DNA of 64,000 bases from Oceanobacillus oncorhynchi (GTDB lineage: Bacteria > Bacillota > Bacilli > Bacillales > Amphibacillaceae). Below the pieces are notes generated by a model that was not told the origin of the DNA, did not search any database, and saw only the letters and a program-made list of their open reading frames with translations. The position numbers were made by a program, and so were the translations under genes. The stretch is from assembly GCF_000821065.1 (NCBI RefSeq), contig NZ_CDGG01000001.1, positions 372,001-436,000 on the forward strand. The letters run 5' to 3'. How positions within the stretch are numbered: the first letter of the stretch is position 1; each line of letters opens with the position of its first letter. This document shows, piece by piece, positions 53,811 to 63,783 of this stretch.

Positions 53811-54500
53811 ATGGCTATTTTAGAATTGAAAAAGGTGCAGAAAACCTTTGGATCTGGCAGAACAAAAGTAGAAGCAATGAAAGAAACGAATTTTGAGGCG
53901 CAACAAGGCGAATTAGTTGCAGTTATTGGCCCCTCTGGTTCCGGAAAAAGTACGTTTTTAAGTATCGCCGGAGGGCTGCAGACACCCACAGCGGGAGAAG
54001 TCAGGATGAACGGCACAGCTTTGACTGATTTAAAGGAAAAAAAGCGTGCAGCGTTAAGGCTGAAAGAAGTCGGCTTTGTTTTGCAGGCATCGAATCTGGT
54101 TCCTTATTTAAACGTTGGACAGCAGATGCAGCTGCTGGATAAGGTAAAGAAAGGGAATATGTCTAAAGCAGAATCCGAAGCGCTCTATCAGTCGTTAGGC
54201 ATTGATCATTTGCTTTGCAGCTTCCCAAAAGACTTATCTGGCGGAGAGAGGCAGCGGGTAGCGATTGCTAAAGCACTCTATACCAACCCAAGTCTTATTT
54301 TAGCAGATGAACCGACGGCGTCACTTGACTCTGACCGTGCATTTGAAGTGATGCGTATGTTAAAAGAAATTACAGAAGAAAAGCAAACAGCAACAATCGT
54401 TGTAACACATGATACCCGACTGATTGAGGATTGTGATAAAGTCTATCAAATGACAGATGGGAACATGGAATTACAGGAAAAAGAACGTTATACGGTATGA
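53811..54500 (+). CDS. HrtA-like ABC transporter ATPase, second copy
   Basis: 229 residues: Walker A GPSGSGKST, Q-loop FVLQASNLVPYL, signature LSGGERQR, Walker B LILADEPTA, switch VVTHDTR. Partner of the permease 6 bp upstream; the GGAGG for its ATG lies in the permease 3' end. Paralogue of the ATPase at 7026-7715. Confidence 0.85.
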   Translation: MAILELKKVQKTFGSGRTKVEAMKETNFEAQQGELVAVIGPSGSGKSTFLSIAGGLQTPTAGEVRMNGTALTDLKEKKRAALRLKEVGFVLQASNLVPYLNVGQQMQLLDKVKKGNMSKAESEALYQSLGIDHLLCSFPKDLSGGERQRVAIAKALYTNPSLILADEPTASLDSDRAFEVMRMLKEITEEKQTATIVVTHDTRLIEDCDKVYQMTDGNMELQEKERYTV

Positions 54501-54501
54501 C

Positions 54502-54546
54502 AAAAAGGATGTGATTTCCATTCACTGGAACATCGCATCCTTTTTC
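54502..54546. terminator. Bidirectional terminator
   Basis: AAAAAGGATG / CATCCTTTTT outer stem, with inner TTCCA/TGGAA, between the convergent ATPase and EcfT genes. Confidence 0.8.
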
Positions 54547-54552
54547 ATTCTG

Positions 54553-55383
54553 TTACAAAAATGGATTATAAAACCTGCTGCCATCATGAAAGGTGATTAT
54601 CAACGATACGGTCAAAATGACTGCTCCAACAGCTATCGTGATATAATCTGCCCGTTTAAAAGGCTTGATGCTGTACCAGGTTCTTTTTTTATTTTTCCCA
54701 AATCCTCTTAACTCCATAGCGTTACTGATTACTTCAATTCTGTCCAAACTGGATAGGATTAAAGGAAGAATAATAGCTCCTGCATTTTTGATCCGCTTAG
54801 CTAATTTTTCATTTTTTGATAAATCAATCCCGCGGGCCTGCTGAGCTTGGGCAATAGTACGGAAGTCCCGTTGGATATCTGGAATATACCGGAGTGCCAA
54901 AGAGACAGAATAAGCGATTTTATAATTGATTCCAATCCGGTGGAGAGAAGCAGCGAATTCACTCGGATGGGTAGTGACGATAAATAGTAACGCAGCCGGA
55001 ATAACGACAAAATATTTTAATGTAATATTAAATTGATAAAAGATTTGCTCCAGTGTCATATTATAACGCCCGGCTATTTCAAAAAGTACATGATTGGTAC
55101 CATAGATCCGGACACCTTCCTGAGGTGAAAACAGGTAAATAGCGATATTATTCAACAGTAAAAAAATTAAAATAAAGATTAATACAAAGGCGATGTCCCG
55201 GATATGAACCTTTGAAACAATGAATATGGTCATGCTTATAATGAATAAAAATAATAGAATCCTTGTATCATAAGTGAGCATTGCAGCGGAGGACCACATG
55301 ATAAAAATAATCAATTTAGTGCCCCCTGATAATCGATGGACAGGGGATTCCTTTTCGATATAAGATAACATTTCTACGGCCAT
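54553..55383 (-). CDS. ECF transporter transmembrane component (EcfT)
   Basis: 276 residues, six or so helices and the EcfT coupling motifs AQAQQARGI and AMELRGFG (Ala-Arg-Gly signatures that contact the ATPase). Overlaps the EcfA gene by 10 bp. Works with the fused ATPase and the S component of the same operon. Confidence 0.9.
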   Translation of the reverse strand: MAVEMLSYIEKESPVHRLSGGTKLIIFIMWSSAAMLTYDTRILLFLFIISMTIFIVSKVHIRDIAFVLIFILIFLLLNNIAIYLFSPQEGVRIYGTNHVLFEIAGRYNMTLEQIFYQFNITLKYFVVIPAALLFIVTTHPSEFAASLHRIGINYKIAYSVSLALRYIPDIQRDFRTIAQAQQARGIDLSKNEKLAKRIKNAGAIILPLILSSLDRIEVISNAMELRGFGKNKKRTWYSIKPFKRADYITIAVGAVILTVSLIITFHDGSRFYNPFL

Positions 55384-57089
55384 GCTTTGCGTACCTCCCT
55401 GTCGAAGGCAATAAACTTGGATACAAACTCGACCGGTTCCTCAATACCGGTAAGAACTGCTAAATCAAATAAGGACGTTTCTTTTAAATTAGCTTCCGCC
55501 ACAATCGCTTCATTGGTTAAGATATTTATAGGTGAATCATCTGCAGTTACTTTGCCATCTGCTATGACAATCGCCCTTTGCGTATATTCCAGCATTAAAT
55601 GCATGTCATGTGTAATCATCATAATGGTAATACCTTGGGCGTTTAAATCTGCCAGGAATTCCATCATCTCCGTATAGTGATAGAAATCCTGCCCGGCAGT
55701 AGGCTCGTCCAGAATAATTATTTCTGGCTTCAGCACTAAAATAGAAGCGATGGTTACCCTCTTTTTCTGCCCAAAGCTTAACGCGGAGATCGGCCAATTT
55801 CGAAAAGGATACAGACCGCATATTTTTAATGTGTTTTCTACCCTCTCTCTTATTTCTTCTTCGGAATAAGTTCCCTTCATAACAAGGCCTAAGGCTACTT
55901 CGTCATAAATCATATGCTTTGAGATCATTTGATTTGGATTTTGCATCACCATGCCGATCCGTTCAGCACGCTGATAGATAGTGTCTCCGGTAATATCCTT
56001 TTCGTGATAGATGATTTTTCCTTGGTTATTTTTTTCAAATCCGCAAATTAATTTGGATAAAGTTGATTTACCTGCACCATTTTTACCGACAATGCTTACC
56101 ATTTCTCCCTTATCAATGGAAAAGGATACCTTTTTAATGTTATTTTCCTTGCCACTATATGTGAAGGAGACGTCCTCCAGCTGCAAAACAGGATGTGTCA
56201 GCGTTCTCTTTTTTGCGGGCGGAGATTGCTCAAACCAATGTAAAAGCTTGTCTTTGAATGCCTCTGTTTGCAATGTATTCAAGTGTGCTAAGCCATGCTG
56301 CGGAGTGAGGAGACAACCCGCGTATTTTAATGCTTTGATGTATAAGGGCTCTCGAATGTTATTTCTCTGTAACACATCGGAGGTAAGCAATACATTGGGA
56401 GAGGAATCATTTACAATCTCTCCGTCATTAACAACGATAATTCTGTCCACATTCCGGTATAATACATCCTCTAAACGATGCTCAATGATAACGACCGTCG
56501 TATTTGTCTCCTTTTGAATCTGATCAATTAAATCTATGGCATGTCTCCCTGTAGCAGGGTCCAAATTGGCCAATGGTTCATCAAAAAGGAGAATATCTAC
56601 GTCATCCACCATGACTCCAGCGAGAGAGACCCGCTGCTTTTGTCCGCCGGAAAGAGCATGGATAGAAGCATCTAAGTATTCATCCATATCTACAAGGCGT
56701 GAGACATCGGCTACCCTTTTCATCATGGTGTCATGCGGAGTAACATTATTTTCTAAAGAGAAAGCAATATCCTCGCCGACAGATAAGCCGATAAATTGTC
56801 CGTCAGAATCCTGCAATACCGTGCCAACCATTTTGGATAACGAAAAGATATCGAGCTCTTTTGTTTCCTGTCCTTGGATTTTCAAGCTTCCTGTCATCTC
56901 CCCTTTATACGAGAAAGGCACCAGCCCATTGAGGCAATGAGCTAGTGTGCTTTTTCCAGAACCAGAAGGGCCTGCAATTAATATTTTTTCTCCTTGATGA
57001 ATGGTTAAATCAATATTTTTTAACGTAGGTTCCTGTTGGCTTCGATATTTAAATGTAACATTTTCAAACTGGATAATAGGCTGTTTCAT
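55374..57089 (-). CDS. ECF transporter ATPase, two fused domains (YkoD-like)
   Basis: 571 residues with two complete ATPase domains. First: GPSGSGKST, ALSGGQKQRV, ILLFDEPLA. Second (from about 305): GKNGAGKST, LSFGQKKRV, IIILDEPTAGQD. A fused EcfA1-EcfA2 is typical of dedicated (group I) ECF transporters. Energises uptake via the EcfT and UPF0397 subunits encoded beside it. Confidence 0.92.
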   Translation of the reverse strand: MKQPIIQFENVTFKYRSQQEPTLKNIDLTIHQGEKILIAGPSGSGKSTLAHCLNGLVPFSYKGEMTGSLKIQGQETKELDIFSLSKMVGTVLQDSDGQFIGLSVGEDIAFSLENNVTPHDTMMKRVADVSRLVDMDEYLDASIHALSGGQKQRVSLAGVMVDDVDILLFDEPLANLDPATGRHAIDLIDQIQKETNTTVVIIEHRLEDVLYRNVDRIIVVNDGEIVNDSSPNVLLTSDVLQRNNIREPLYIKALKYAGCLLTPQHGLAHLNTLQTEAFKDKLLHWFEQSPPAKKRTLTHPVLQLEDVSFTYSGKENNIKKVSFSIDKGEMVSIVGKNGAGKSTLSKLICGFEKNNQGKIIYHEKDITGDTIYQRAERIGMVMQNPNQMISKHMIYDEVALGLVMKGTYSEEEIRERVENTLKICGLYPFRNWPISALSFGQKKRVTIASILVLKPEIIILDEPTAGQDFYHYTEMMEFLADLNAQGITIMMITHDMHLMLEYTQRAIVIADGKVTADDSPINILTNEAIVAEANLKETSLFDLAVLTGIEEPVEFVSKFIAFDREVRKAWP

Positions 57090-57145
57090 GTTTATCTCCC
57101 TTAAAGTATCTGCTGTTCTCAGAAATCAGATAACGGCAACAGATA

Positions 57146-57700
57146 CTATTCTTTGGTAAGACTCCCGCTTTGACTTTTGGTTTTTGTATAAGATGCGATT
57201 AGAATCGTACCAAGAATGCCGGTGGTTATAATATTGGCAATACCGGCGAAAGCGCCTTGTACAAATACTTTATTTGCAGGCTCTGCATAAATCAATATGT
57301 CTAAAGCTGGAGCAATCAAGAACCAGCCTATCGCTTGTACACCTGCTTGTACCACATTGAACTGAATGATTTGTCTGGAGGCAAATATTCCTGACTCTAT
57401 ATCGATTTTTCTAGTGAATAAGCCGATAAAAAAGCCGATAAATACCGATACAAACACCCAGCTCCACCAAATAGAACCATAAAATACGGCATCCTTTAAG
57501 GCGTGACCGATTAAACCAATCAGTCCTCCGGCAATAGGGCCAAAAACGACGCTCATTAAAGCTAAAAAGGCATATGCGGTTTCAATGGTTGTATTTGGTA
57601 TCCCGGTTGGAATGGCTGCAAAGCGCCCTAAAATAACAAATACTGCTGAACCAATTCCAATTGCTACAATTGTTTTAATAGATAACCCATTTCTCTTCAA
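57146..57700 (-). CDS. ECF transporter S component, UPF0397 family
   Basis: 184 residues, about five helices. [36 protein letters not shown] and GSIWWSWVF are characteristic of UPF0397. TTG start after AAGGGGG. Members have been proposed to import methionine precursors (MtsT); the T-box with a probable Met specifier and the SAM hydrolase next door agree with that. Substrate not proven. Confidence 0.83.
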   Translation of the reverse strand: MKRNGLSIKTIVAIGIGSAVFVILGRFAAIPTGIPNTTIETAYAFLALMSVVFGPIAGGLIGLIGHALKDAVFYGSIWWSWVFVSVFIGFFIGLFTRKIDIESGIFASRQIIQFNVVQAGVQAIGWFLIAPALDILIYAEPANKVFVQGAFAGIANIITTGILGTILIASYTKTKSQSGSLTKE

Positions 57701-57749
57701 TTCCCAATTCCCCCTTTAAATGATATGTTCTTATTTTATTAAATACCAA

Positions 57750-58601
57750 TCAGCTTATTTTCGGTGCTTTGCGAATAATAATTTGCCAATGGGGCCCAGT
57801 TTCTACGTGATACGCATTGGCAAAGGAGCCCTGGTTAATCGCAACGCCTAAATTATCCAACGAATTCACATACAGCAAAGGCTCTCCGAGGCGAATTTCG
57901 GCAAAGGAATGCCGGTATGTCATGATATTTTTATATACCTGCTGGCGGTTATTGGCGATAGTGACTTCGAAAGCATCTCCGTGAGCCACATTAATTTCTT
58001 GAAACAACTCTCTGCTGATGTTGGTCCATAGATTGCCGAAGCGAATATCTAATATATCAATATTACCGTAGACGATATCTTCTTCTATATAAGCTTCCGG
58101 TTTTGTTAATTCAACAATATCGTTTACATCAACAGGGGCTCCGACTTCTTCAAAGGTAATGGTATTTGATGCTAATCTTGCTCCTGTATAGGCATAAACG
58201 TCACGTCCATGAAACGTATAGGATTCCCCTGAGCGAGGTAAACGGTTTGTTTTCTCATCGATGATTCTGGCTTCCTTAATGCCGATGTCCTTTTTAATAT
58301 GGGTAAGTGTTCCATTATCCGGCGTCACAATATATTGGTTATTCACCGTTTTAACGACGACGCTCAGCCTTGCAGTACCAACTCCTGGATCAACTACAGA
58401 GATAAAAACTGTTTCCTCTGGCCAATATGGTAACGTTTGATAGAGGCGATAGGAGCCTTCCCAAATATTATATTGCGGGATATCGTGTGTCAGGTCGAAT
58501 ACCCGGAGCTTGGAATCTACAGAAAGTGCTACCCCATACATGGCACTGACTGCTCCGTCGCTAAGACCAAAATCTGTTTGAATGACTAAATTTCTTCCCA
58601 T
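57750..58601 (-). CDS. SAM hydroxide adenosyltransferase (DUF62 family)
   Basis: 283 residues. DUF62 signatures: VIQTDFGLSDGAVSAMYGVA, DLTHDIPQYNIWEGSYRLYQ, FISVVDPGVGT, TPDNGTLT and FHGRDVYAY. Catalyses SAM plus water to adenosine plus L-methionine and is related to fluorinase. ATG 58601 follows AAGGAGG. First gene of the T-box operon; with the ECF genes it suggests recovery of methionine or adenosine moieties. Confidence 0.9.
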   Translation of the reverse strand: MGRNLVIQTDFGLSDGAVSAMYGVALSVDSKLRVFDLTHDIPQYNIWEGSYRLYQTLPYWPEETVFISVVDPGVGTARLSVVVKTVNNQYIVTPDNGTLTHIKKDIGIKEARIIDEKTNRLPRSGESYTFHGRDVYAYTGARLASNTITFEEVGAPVDVNDIVELTKPEAYIEEDIVYGNIDILDIRFGNLWTNISRELFQEINVAHGDAFEVTIANNRQQVYKNIMTYRHSFAEIRLGEPLLYVNSLDNLGVAINQGSFANAYHVETGPHWQIIIRKAPKIS

Positions 58602-58733
58602 TTTAAATTCCTCCTTAATAATATGTGCTCAAAAATTCGATAAAAATTCGCTGTGTCATTTTTGCTGGACTTTTGAAACTCCTCTTTGTGTTGCTTGCAT
58701 TTTCGTCGATGAGCAGTTGGTTTTTAAGGAATT

Positions 58734-59030
58734 AAAAAACCACGCCCATATCGAATAAACGATAAGGACGTGGTTGGAATATACGTGGTACCACCTTATT
58801 TTACTGTATGCTCACACATACAGCCTCATCAAGTACGAAAGCAAGAAGCTTTGATACTGTGGTATTGATAACGAGTACCAAATCTCGTCGGAACCTACTC
58901 ATATCGATCGATATTTTCAGCACGAAGCTCAGAGGCCATTGTTCAGATTCGTATTTTTACTTCTTTTCAGCTGCCGAAGTTCTCTGTGAAAAAATAGTTG
59001 AATCTTACTTTTCCTCTTCCACGCTTTTCA
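58734..59030 (-). promoter_or_regulatory. T-box leader, probably tRNA-Met
   Basis: Minus strand holds stem I (from about 59025), the T-box AGGTGGTACCACG (58796-58784) and terminator AACCACGTCC / GGGCGTGGTTTTTT (58775-58734). In the specifier loop GAACAATGG is flanked by pairing GAGG/CCTC; ATG (58939-58937) is the best-placed codon, though AAT and TGG overlap it. Uncharged tRNA would antiterminate the SAM hydrolase-ECF operon. Confidence 0.85.
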
Positions 59031-59055
59031 TAAATAACCTATGCGAATTAATGTC

Positions 59056-59084
59056 ATTATAAATAATCGAAATATAAAAAGCAA
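59056..59084 (-). promoter_or_regulatory. Promoter of the T-box operon
   Basis: Minus strand TTGCTT (59084-59079), 17-bp spacer, TATAAT (59061-59056), about 25 bp before stem I. Confidence 0.75.
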
Positions 59085-59326
59085 GTATTTTTAGAAAAAT
59101 GATAAAAGTCGAAATGACAGGTCTGGCTTGTTAAAGGAATCATCTATTTCGGCAGTTTTCAAATTTGAATGCTAAATAGATCATCTGTGCATAGAATAAG
59201 ATAGAGAAGGAAATGATTCTTTTCTTAATGAAATAGGACAAGCTTGAGAAGGGGAAACCACTCGGCGGATTATCTTGTTTTTCCAAAGTACCGCAATCAT
59301 AGCCCTCTTAAAGTAAAAAACTTAAA

Positions 59327-59362
59327 TTTACATACTCTTTACATTAACAGCAAACTATATTA
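59327..59362 (+). promoter_or_regulatory. Pho box and pst promoter region
   Basis: TTTACA (59327-59332) and TTTACA (59338-59343) with the 11-bp period of PhoP sites, then TTAACA (59344-59349). TATATT (59356-59361) may be the -10. PhoP activation under phosphate limitation is expected for pst. Confidence 0.7.
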
Positions 59363-59446
59363 ATAATTCTTCTCTATACTTCAAAGTGAGGACAGAGGAG
59401 AAATGTCCAGTAACTATTATGCAGATAAATTTAAGGGGGCACTTTA

Positions 59447-60406
59447 ATGAGCTTTAGACGGTTTACTTTATTCTTTTTTGTTTCTATTTTAATTTTCTTG
59501 GCAGCATGCGGTTCAGGCGATGCAGATAGTGCAAGTGATTCTGAATCTGGCAGCAGTGAAGAATTATCAGGTAATGTAGCAATTGATGGTTCAGGTACGG
59601 TGTACCCATTAATGGCGAGATTAGCTGAAGATTATATGATAAATGAGCAGCAGGGCGTTTCAGTAGAGGTTAGCCGTGCCGGGACAAGCGCAGGTTTTGA
59701 AAAATTCTTAGTGGAAAATGGAACGGACTTCAATGATGCTTCCCGGGAAATAAAAGAGGAAGAACAGGCAAAAGCAGATGAATTAGGCATGGAAGTGCAA
59801 GAATTGAAGGTTGCATTAGACGGTTTAACGATTGTGACGCATCCAGATAATGATTGGGCGACAGAGTTAACACCAGAGCAGGTACAAGGAATTTTCCTTG
59901 GTGAATATACGAAGTGGTCAGATATTGATGACTCTTGGCCAAATGAAGACATTCAAACGTACGGTCCAAATGAAAATCATGGAACATATGAATTCTTTTA
60001 CGAAGAGATTTTAGAAGAACAAGATTTAGTAGGTGGAATTGATCTTCAACAAGATTACTCGACATTAGTGACATTGGTTTCAGAAGATAAGAACGCTATT
60101 GGATTCTTTGGATTTGGATATTATCAAAGTAATCAAGATGCGATCAACGCTGTATCTATTGACTTTGGTGACGGAGCGGTTGAACCATCTCTAGATACGA
60201 TTGCAGAGGACGGACCTTATGCAGACTATACACGTCCAGTATTTACGTACCTGAATGTAAATCAAGCACAGGAAAAACCGGAAGTGCTTGACTATGCAAA
60301 ATACGTTTTAGAAAATACAAATAATGTAGCTGGCGAGACAGGCTTTGCACCGATTCCAGATGAAGAAATCCAGTCACAGCTGGAAGAGTTAGAAGGAATC
60401 GAATAA
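59447..60406 (+). CDS. pstS: Phosphate ABC transporter substrate-binding lipoprotein PstS
   Basis: 319 residues; lipobox LAAC (C21), acidic Ser-rich linker, then phosphate-binding motifs AIDGSGTVYPL, SRAGTSAGF and GPNENHGTYEFF. Captures inorganic phosphate outside the membrane for PstCAB. First gene of pstSCAB, preceded by a Pho box and followed by a hairpin that could raise its mRNA level over the rest. Confidence 0.93.
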   Translation: MSFRRFTLFFFVSILIFLAACGSGDADSASDSESGSSEELSGNVAIDGSGTVYPLMARLAEDYMINEQQGVSVEVSRAGTSAGFEKFLVENGTDFNDASREIKEEEQAKADELGMEVQELKVALDGLTIVTHPDNDWATELTPEQVQGIFLGEYTKWSDIDDSWPNEDIQTYGPNENHGTYEFFYEEILEEQDLVGGIDLQQDYSTLVTLVSEDKNAIGFFGFGYYQSNQDAINAVSIDFGDGAVEPSLDTIAEDGPYADYTRPVFTYLNVNQAQEKPEVLDYAKYVLENTNNVAGETGFAPIPDEEIQSQLEELEGIE

Positions 60407-60418
60407 GACAAGAAGACG

Positions 60419-60448
60419 GATGAGCGGTGTGTAAAAACACCTCTCATC
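60419..60448 (+). terminator. Hairpin between pstS and pstC
   Basis: GATGAG-C-GGTGT ... ACACC-T-CTCATC stem without a strong T-run, 13 bp after pstS. Probably a partial terminator or 3' stabiliser giving more PstS than permease. Confidence 0.6.
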
Positions 60449-60487
60449 TTCCTCTTATTTTAAGAAATGGAAGGTGGCTCTAGCATC

Positions 60488-61432
60488 ATGGCTGCAAATA
60501 ATAAGAACCGCATGTCGGTTAGTAAAATGATTGAACAACAAAAACAGAAGCGCAAATTTTTTAATCAATTAGAACGGTTCATACCAACTCTATTATTAAT
60601 TATTGCTTCGATATCGGTTCTTACCACAGTTGGGATAATTTATACGCTGTTTGCTGAATCGGTTGCGTTTTTTCGGAATGTCCCAATTCTTGATTTTCTT
60701 ACAGGGACTGTGTTAAAACCGTTAAGCCAAAATCCTGAATTTGGATTACTGCCGTTGTTAAACGGAACCATTATCTCAACAGTGATAGCAATGCTGGTAG
60801 CGGGGCCAATCGGGATGATGTCGGCAATCTATTTAAGTGAATACGCGCCTGATCATGTTCGGAGAGTGCTGAAGCCGTTATTAGAGATTTTAGCCGGCGT
60901 ACCGACAATTGTTTATGGATTTTTCGCCTTTACATTTGTAACGCCTTTACTAAGAATGATTTTTCCATCTATTGAAGCAACCAATATTCTTAGCCCGGGA
61001 ATCATTATGGGCGTCATGATTATTCCGATGATTGCTTCGTTATCAGAAGATGCCATGTCTTCTGTTCCAAACTCGATGAGAGAAGGAGCGCTAGCACTTG
61101 GCTCAACAAAACTTGAGACAACATTTAAAGTAGTTATTCCAGCAGCACTGTCAGGGATTATTGCTTCCTTTGTGCTTGGTATTTCCCGGGCAATAGGGGA
61201 AACGATGATTGTAGCTATTGCCAGTGGAAGCTCCAAGAATTTCTCGTTTGATATTACTGGGTCGATGCAGACGATGACTGCTTATATTGTAGAGGTAGCA
61301 GGCGGGGAAGCGGCAGCAGGAACGACTATTTATTATAGTCTTTATGCCGTTGCATTAACCTTATTTGTTTTTACGTTAATGATGAATCTATTAGCAAAAT
61401 ATATTTCACGTAAGTTTAGAGAGGAGTACTAA
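60488..61432 (+). CDS. pstC: Phosphate ABC transporter permease PstC
   Basis: 314 residues, six helices; EAA region with REGALALGSTKLETTFKVVI, and LAGVPTIVYGFFA of the PstC family. ATG 60488 follows GGAAGGTGG; ATG 60467 lacks a site. One base separates it from pstA. Confidence 0.93.
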   Translation: MAANNKNRMSVSKMIEQQKQKRKFFNQLERFIPTLLLIIASISVLTTVGIIYTLFAESVAFFRNVPILDFLTGTVLKPLSQNPEFGLLPLLNGTIISTVIAMLVAGPIGMMSAIYLSEYAPDHVRRVLKPLLEILAGVPTIVYGFFAFTFVTPLLRMIFPSIEATNILSPGIIMGVMIIPMIASLSEDAMSSVPNSMREGALALGSTKLETTFKVVIPAALSGIIASFVLGISRAIGETMIVAIASGSSKNFSFDITGSMQTMTAYIVEVAGGEAAAGTTIYYSLYAVALTLFVFTLMMNLLAKYISRKFREEY

Positions 61433-61433
61433 G

Positions 61434-62324
61434 ATGGCTACGAGATATATGGATGCAGTGCTTGTTGAGAAACGTATGTCATCCCGTGTACGAAAAAATA
61501 CTGGCTTTAAAGGTCTGTTCTTTGCCTCCACATTATTCGGTCTGATTGTGCTGGCTGTATTGCTCGTTCGTATTTTTACGCAGGGAATCGAATATATCAA
61601 TATCGATTTTCTGATGAATCACCTATCCACAGACGCAAGCAGAGCAGGGATTATGGGAGCAATTTTAGGAACAGCGTGGCTGATGGTGGTAGTTATTCCG
61701 GTAACTATGATTATCGGGGTAGGAACAGCCATTTATCTGGAGCTTTATGCAAAGAAGGGCAAGCTTCAGTCCTTTATTGCAACAAATATTTCTAACTTAG
61801 CAGGCGTCCCGTCGATTGTGTATGGATTGTTAGGTCTGACGTTATTTGTCCGTACTCTCGAATTTGGCAATGTTATCTTAGCAGGCGGATTAACCTTAGC
61901 ATTGCTTGTACTTCCGATTGTTATTGTGGCAGCACAGGAAGCACTGCGGGCAGTGCCGGGACAGCTTAGTGAAGCATCCTACGGCATGGGAGCAACAAAA
62001 TGGCAGACAGTGCGCCGTATTATTTTACCAGCGGCATTACCTGGTATTTTAACGGGAGCAATTTTAGCATTATCACGCGCAATTGGAGAAACAGCTCCTT
62101 TAACTGTTCTTGGTATACCTGCATTGTTAATCCCGTTTCCGTCCGGTGTTTTTGATACATTTACGGCATTGCCGATGCAAGTTTATTATTGGACGATTGA
62201 TTCCTCCCTTGTAGCAGAATATGCAAATCTGGCAGCAGCAACGATTATCGTGTTATTGATTTTACTGTTCTTACTAAACTCTATCGCTATTTTGATTCGG
62301 AATAAGTTTCAGCAGCGCTACTAA
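61434..62324 (+). CDS. pstA: Phosphate ABC transporter permease PstA
   Basis: 296 residues, six helices; LAGVPSIVYGLLGLTLFVR and the EAA-like SEASYGMGATKWQTVRRIIL typical of PstA. Pairs with PstC as the membrane channel. Confidence 0.93.
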   Translation: MATRYMDAVLVEKRMSSRVRKNTGFKGLFFASTLFGLIVLAVLLVRIFTQGIEYINIDFLMNHLSTDASRAGIMGAILGTAWLMVVVIPVTMIIGVGTAIYLELYAKKGKLQSFIATNISNLAGVPSIVYGLLGLTLFVRTLEFGNVILAGGLTLALLVLPIVIVAAQEALRAVPGQLSEASYGMGATKWQTVRRIILPAALPGILTGAILALSRAIGETAPLTVLGIPALLIPFPSGVFDTFTALPMQVYYWTIDSSLVAEYANLAAATIIVLLILLFLLNSIAILIRNKFQQRY

Positions 62325-62373
62325 TGGGAGATTACGGAATTAAATTGGTTAAATAAAGAGAGGAGATTATTCT

Positions 62374-63207
62374 ATGAGTACGGTAATGGAGAAACAAATT
62401 AATTTAAAGCTTGTAAGAAACCCCAATGAAAGATATGAACCGGAAGTGCCAAAAGAGGTCGTTTATGATACAAAAGGGTTAAACCTATGGTACGGGGAAA
62501 CACATGCTTTAAAAAATATAAATATGGATATCAAAGAAAAAGAAGTGACAGCGATTATCGGCCCCTCTGGCTGTGGGAAATCGACGTATTTGAAAACATT
62601 GAACCGGATGGTGGAACTGGTTCCCATTGTGAAAACATCCGGTCAGATAACGTATAAAGGGAAAAATATTTTAGATAAATCCTTTCGTGTAGAGGATTTG
62701 CGTACACAGGTCGGAATGGTTTTTCAAAAAGCAAATCCGTTTCCGAAATCAATCTATGAAAATATTGCTTATGGACCTAAAATCCACGGCATTAAAAATA
62801 AGAAGGTCCTTGATGAAATTGTGGAGAACAGTCTGCGCGGCGCATTTATCTGGGATGAGTTAAAGGACCGTCTGGGTGATAATGCATACGGGTTATCGGG
62901 CGGACAGCAGCAGCGTTTATGTATTGCCCGCTGTTTGGCAGTGGAACCCAACGTGATTTTAATGGATGAGCCGACCTCGGCGCTGGATCCAAAATCAACC
63001 TTGCGCATCGAGGAGCTTGTACAGGAATTGAAGAAAGATTACGCAATTGTTATCGTAACGCATAACATGCAGCAGGCAGCCCGTATTTCTGATAAGACGG
63101 CATTTTTCTTAAATGGGGAAATCATTGAATATGATAAAACTGACCACATTTTCAATAACCCGACAGATCAGCGTACAGGGGACTATATTTCTGGACGATT
63201 TGGATAA
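62374..63207 (+). CDS. pstB: Phosphate ABC transporter ATPase PstB
   Basis: 277 residues: Walker [10 protein letters not shown], signature [10 protein letters not shown], Walker [13 protein letters not shown], switch VTHNMQQA. N-terminal extension of about 30 residues before the NBD. ATG 62374 follows GAGAGGAG. No phoU gene follows within the window. Confidence 0.94.
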   Translation: MSTVMEKQINLKLVRNPNERYEPEVPKEVVYDTKGLNLWYGETHALKNINMDIKEKEVTAIIGPSGCGKSTYLKTLNRMVELVPIVKTSGQITYKGKNILDKSFRVEDLRTQVGMVFQKANPFPKSIYENIAYGPKIHGIKNKKVLDEIVENSLRGAFIWDELKDRLGDNAYGLSGGQQQRLCIARCLAVEPNVILMDEPTSALDPKSTLRIEELVQELKKDYAIVIVTHNMQQAARISDKTAFFLNGEIIEYDKTDHIFNNPTDQRTGDYISGRFG

Positions 63208-63227
63208 GTGAATAAGACATCGTTAGA

Positions 63228-63256
63228 GAATGGCTTTCCGGGTCATTCTTTTTATT
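63228..63256 (+). terminator. pst operon terminator
   Basis: GAATGGC-TTTCCGG-GTCATTC hairpin (one wobble) followed by TTTTTATTTT, 20 bp after the pstB stop. Confidence 0.75.
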
Positions 63257-63334
63257 TTAGAATTTGAGTTTAGTGTTAAGTGACAGTGTTTTTTTATGAT
63301 AGAAGCATATCGGATTTTTATCGCCAGACTTGAA

Positions 63335-63586
63335 TTAAGAAATAAATTGATAAATGATTTTAAATGCGGGCGGTACAAGAATAACCAAGGCTACAAACAG
63401 ATGGACATACCTTCTGTTCGTGAAACTGGTATAGGTGAATAACAATAAAATGATAAAAACAGTTAAAGCCAATAGATTGATGGAATATATCCAAATGGTT
63501 GAGTAGAACACATGTAAAATAGATATGAAAAAGTAAATAAATGCGCTTGCAATAAAACTTTTTTTAGCGGAAGACACCGTTACCAT
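63335..63586 (-). CDS. Small hypothetical membrane protein
   Basis: 83 residues with three hydrophobic stretches (about 10-28, 32-52, 60-80). No family recognised. ATG is preceded by AGGGG with too little spacing, so the start is uncertain. Lies alone between the pst operon and a truncated plus-strand gene. Confidence 0.45.
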   Translation of the reverse strand: MVTVSSAKKSFIASAFIYFFISILHVFYSTIWIYSINLLALTVFIILLLFTYTSFTNRRYVHLFVALVILVPPAFKIIYQFIS

Positions 63587-63783
63587 CCCCTGTTGCTAGA
63601 GTTAATTTCATATATAACCATTCTTCCCTTCATACAAAAGAGAAAACCTGATTCTTTGGTTTTGTAAGCACCGCCTATAATCTGTAGATGTTTATTTCTC
63701 CGCTCAAAAAGGTAAAGAATAGTAGCATAGAAAAGCCTTTTTAGATGATGAGTAATCATGAGCTAAAGGGGGTTTTTATAAAA

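Noticed and set aside
56011..56517. 168-codon plus-strand frame inside the ECF ATPase gene
   Set aside because: Antisense shadow of a two-domain ATPase with all motifs intact.
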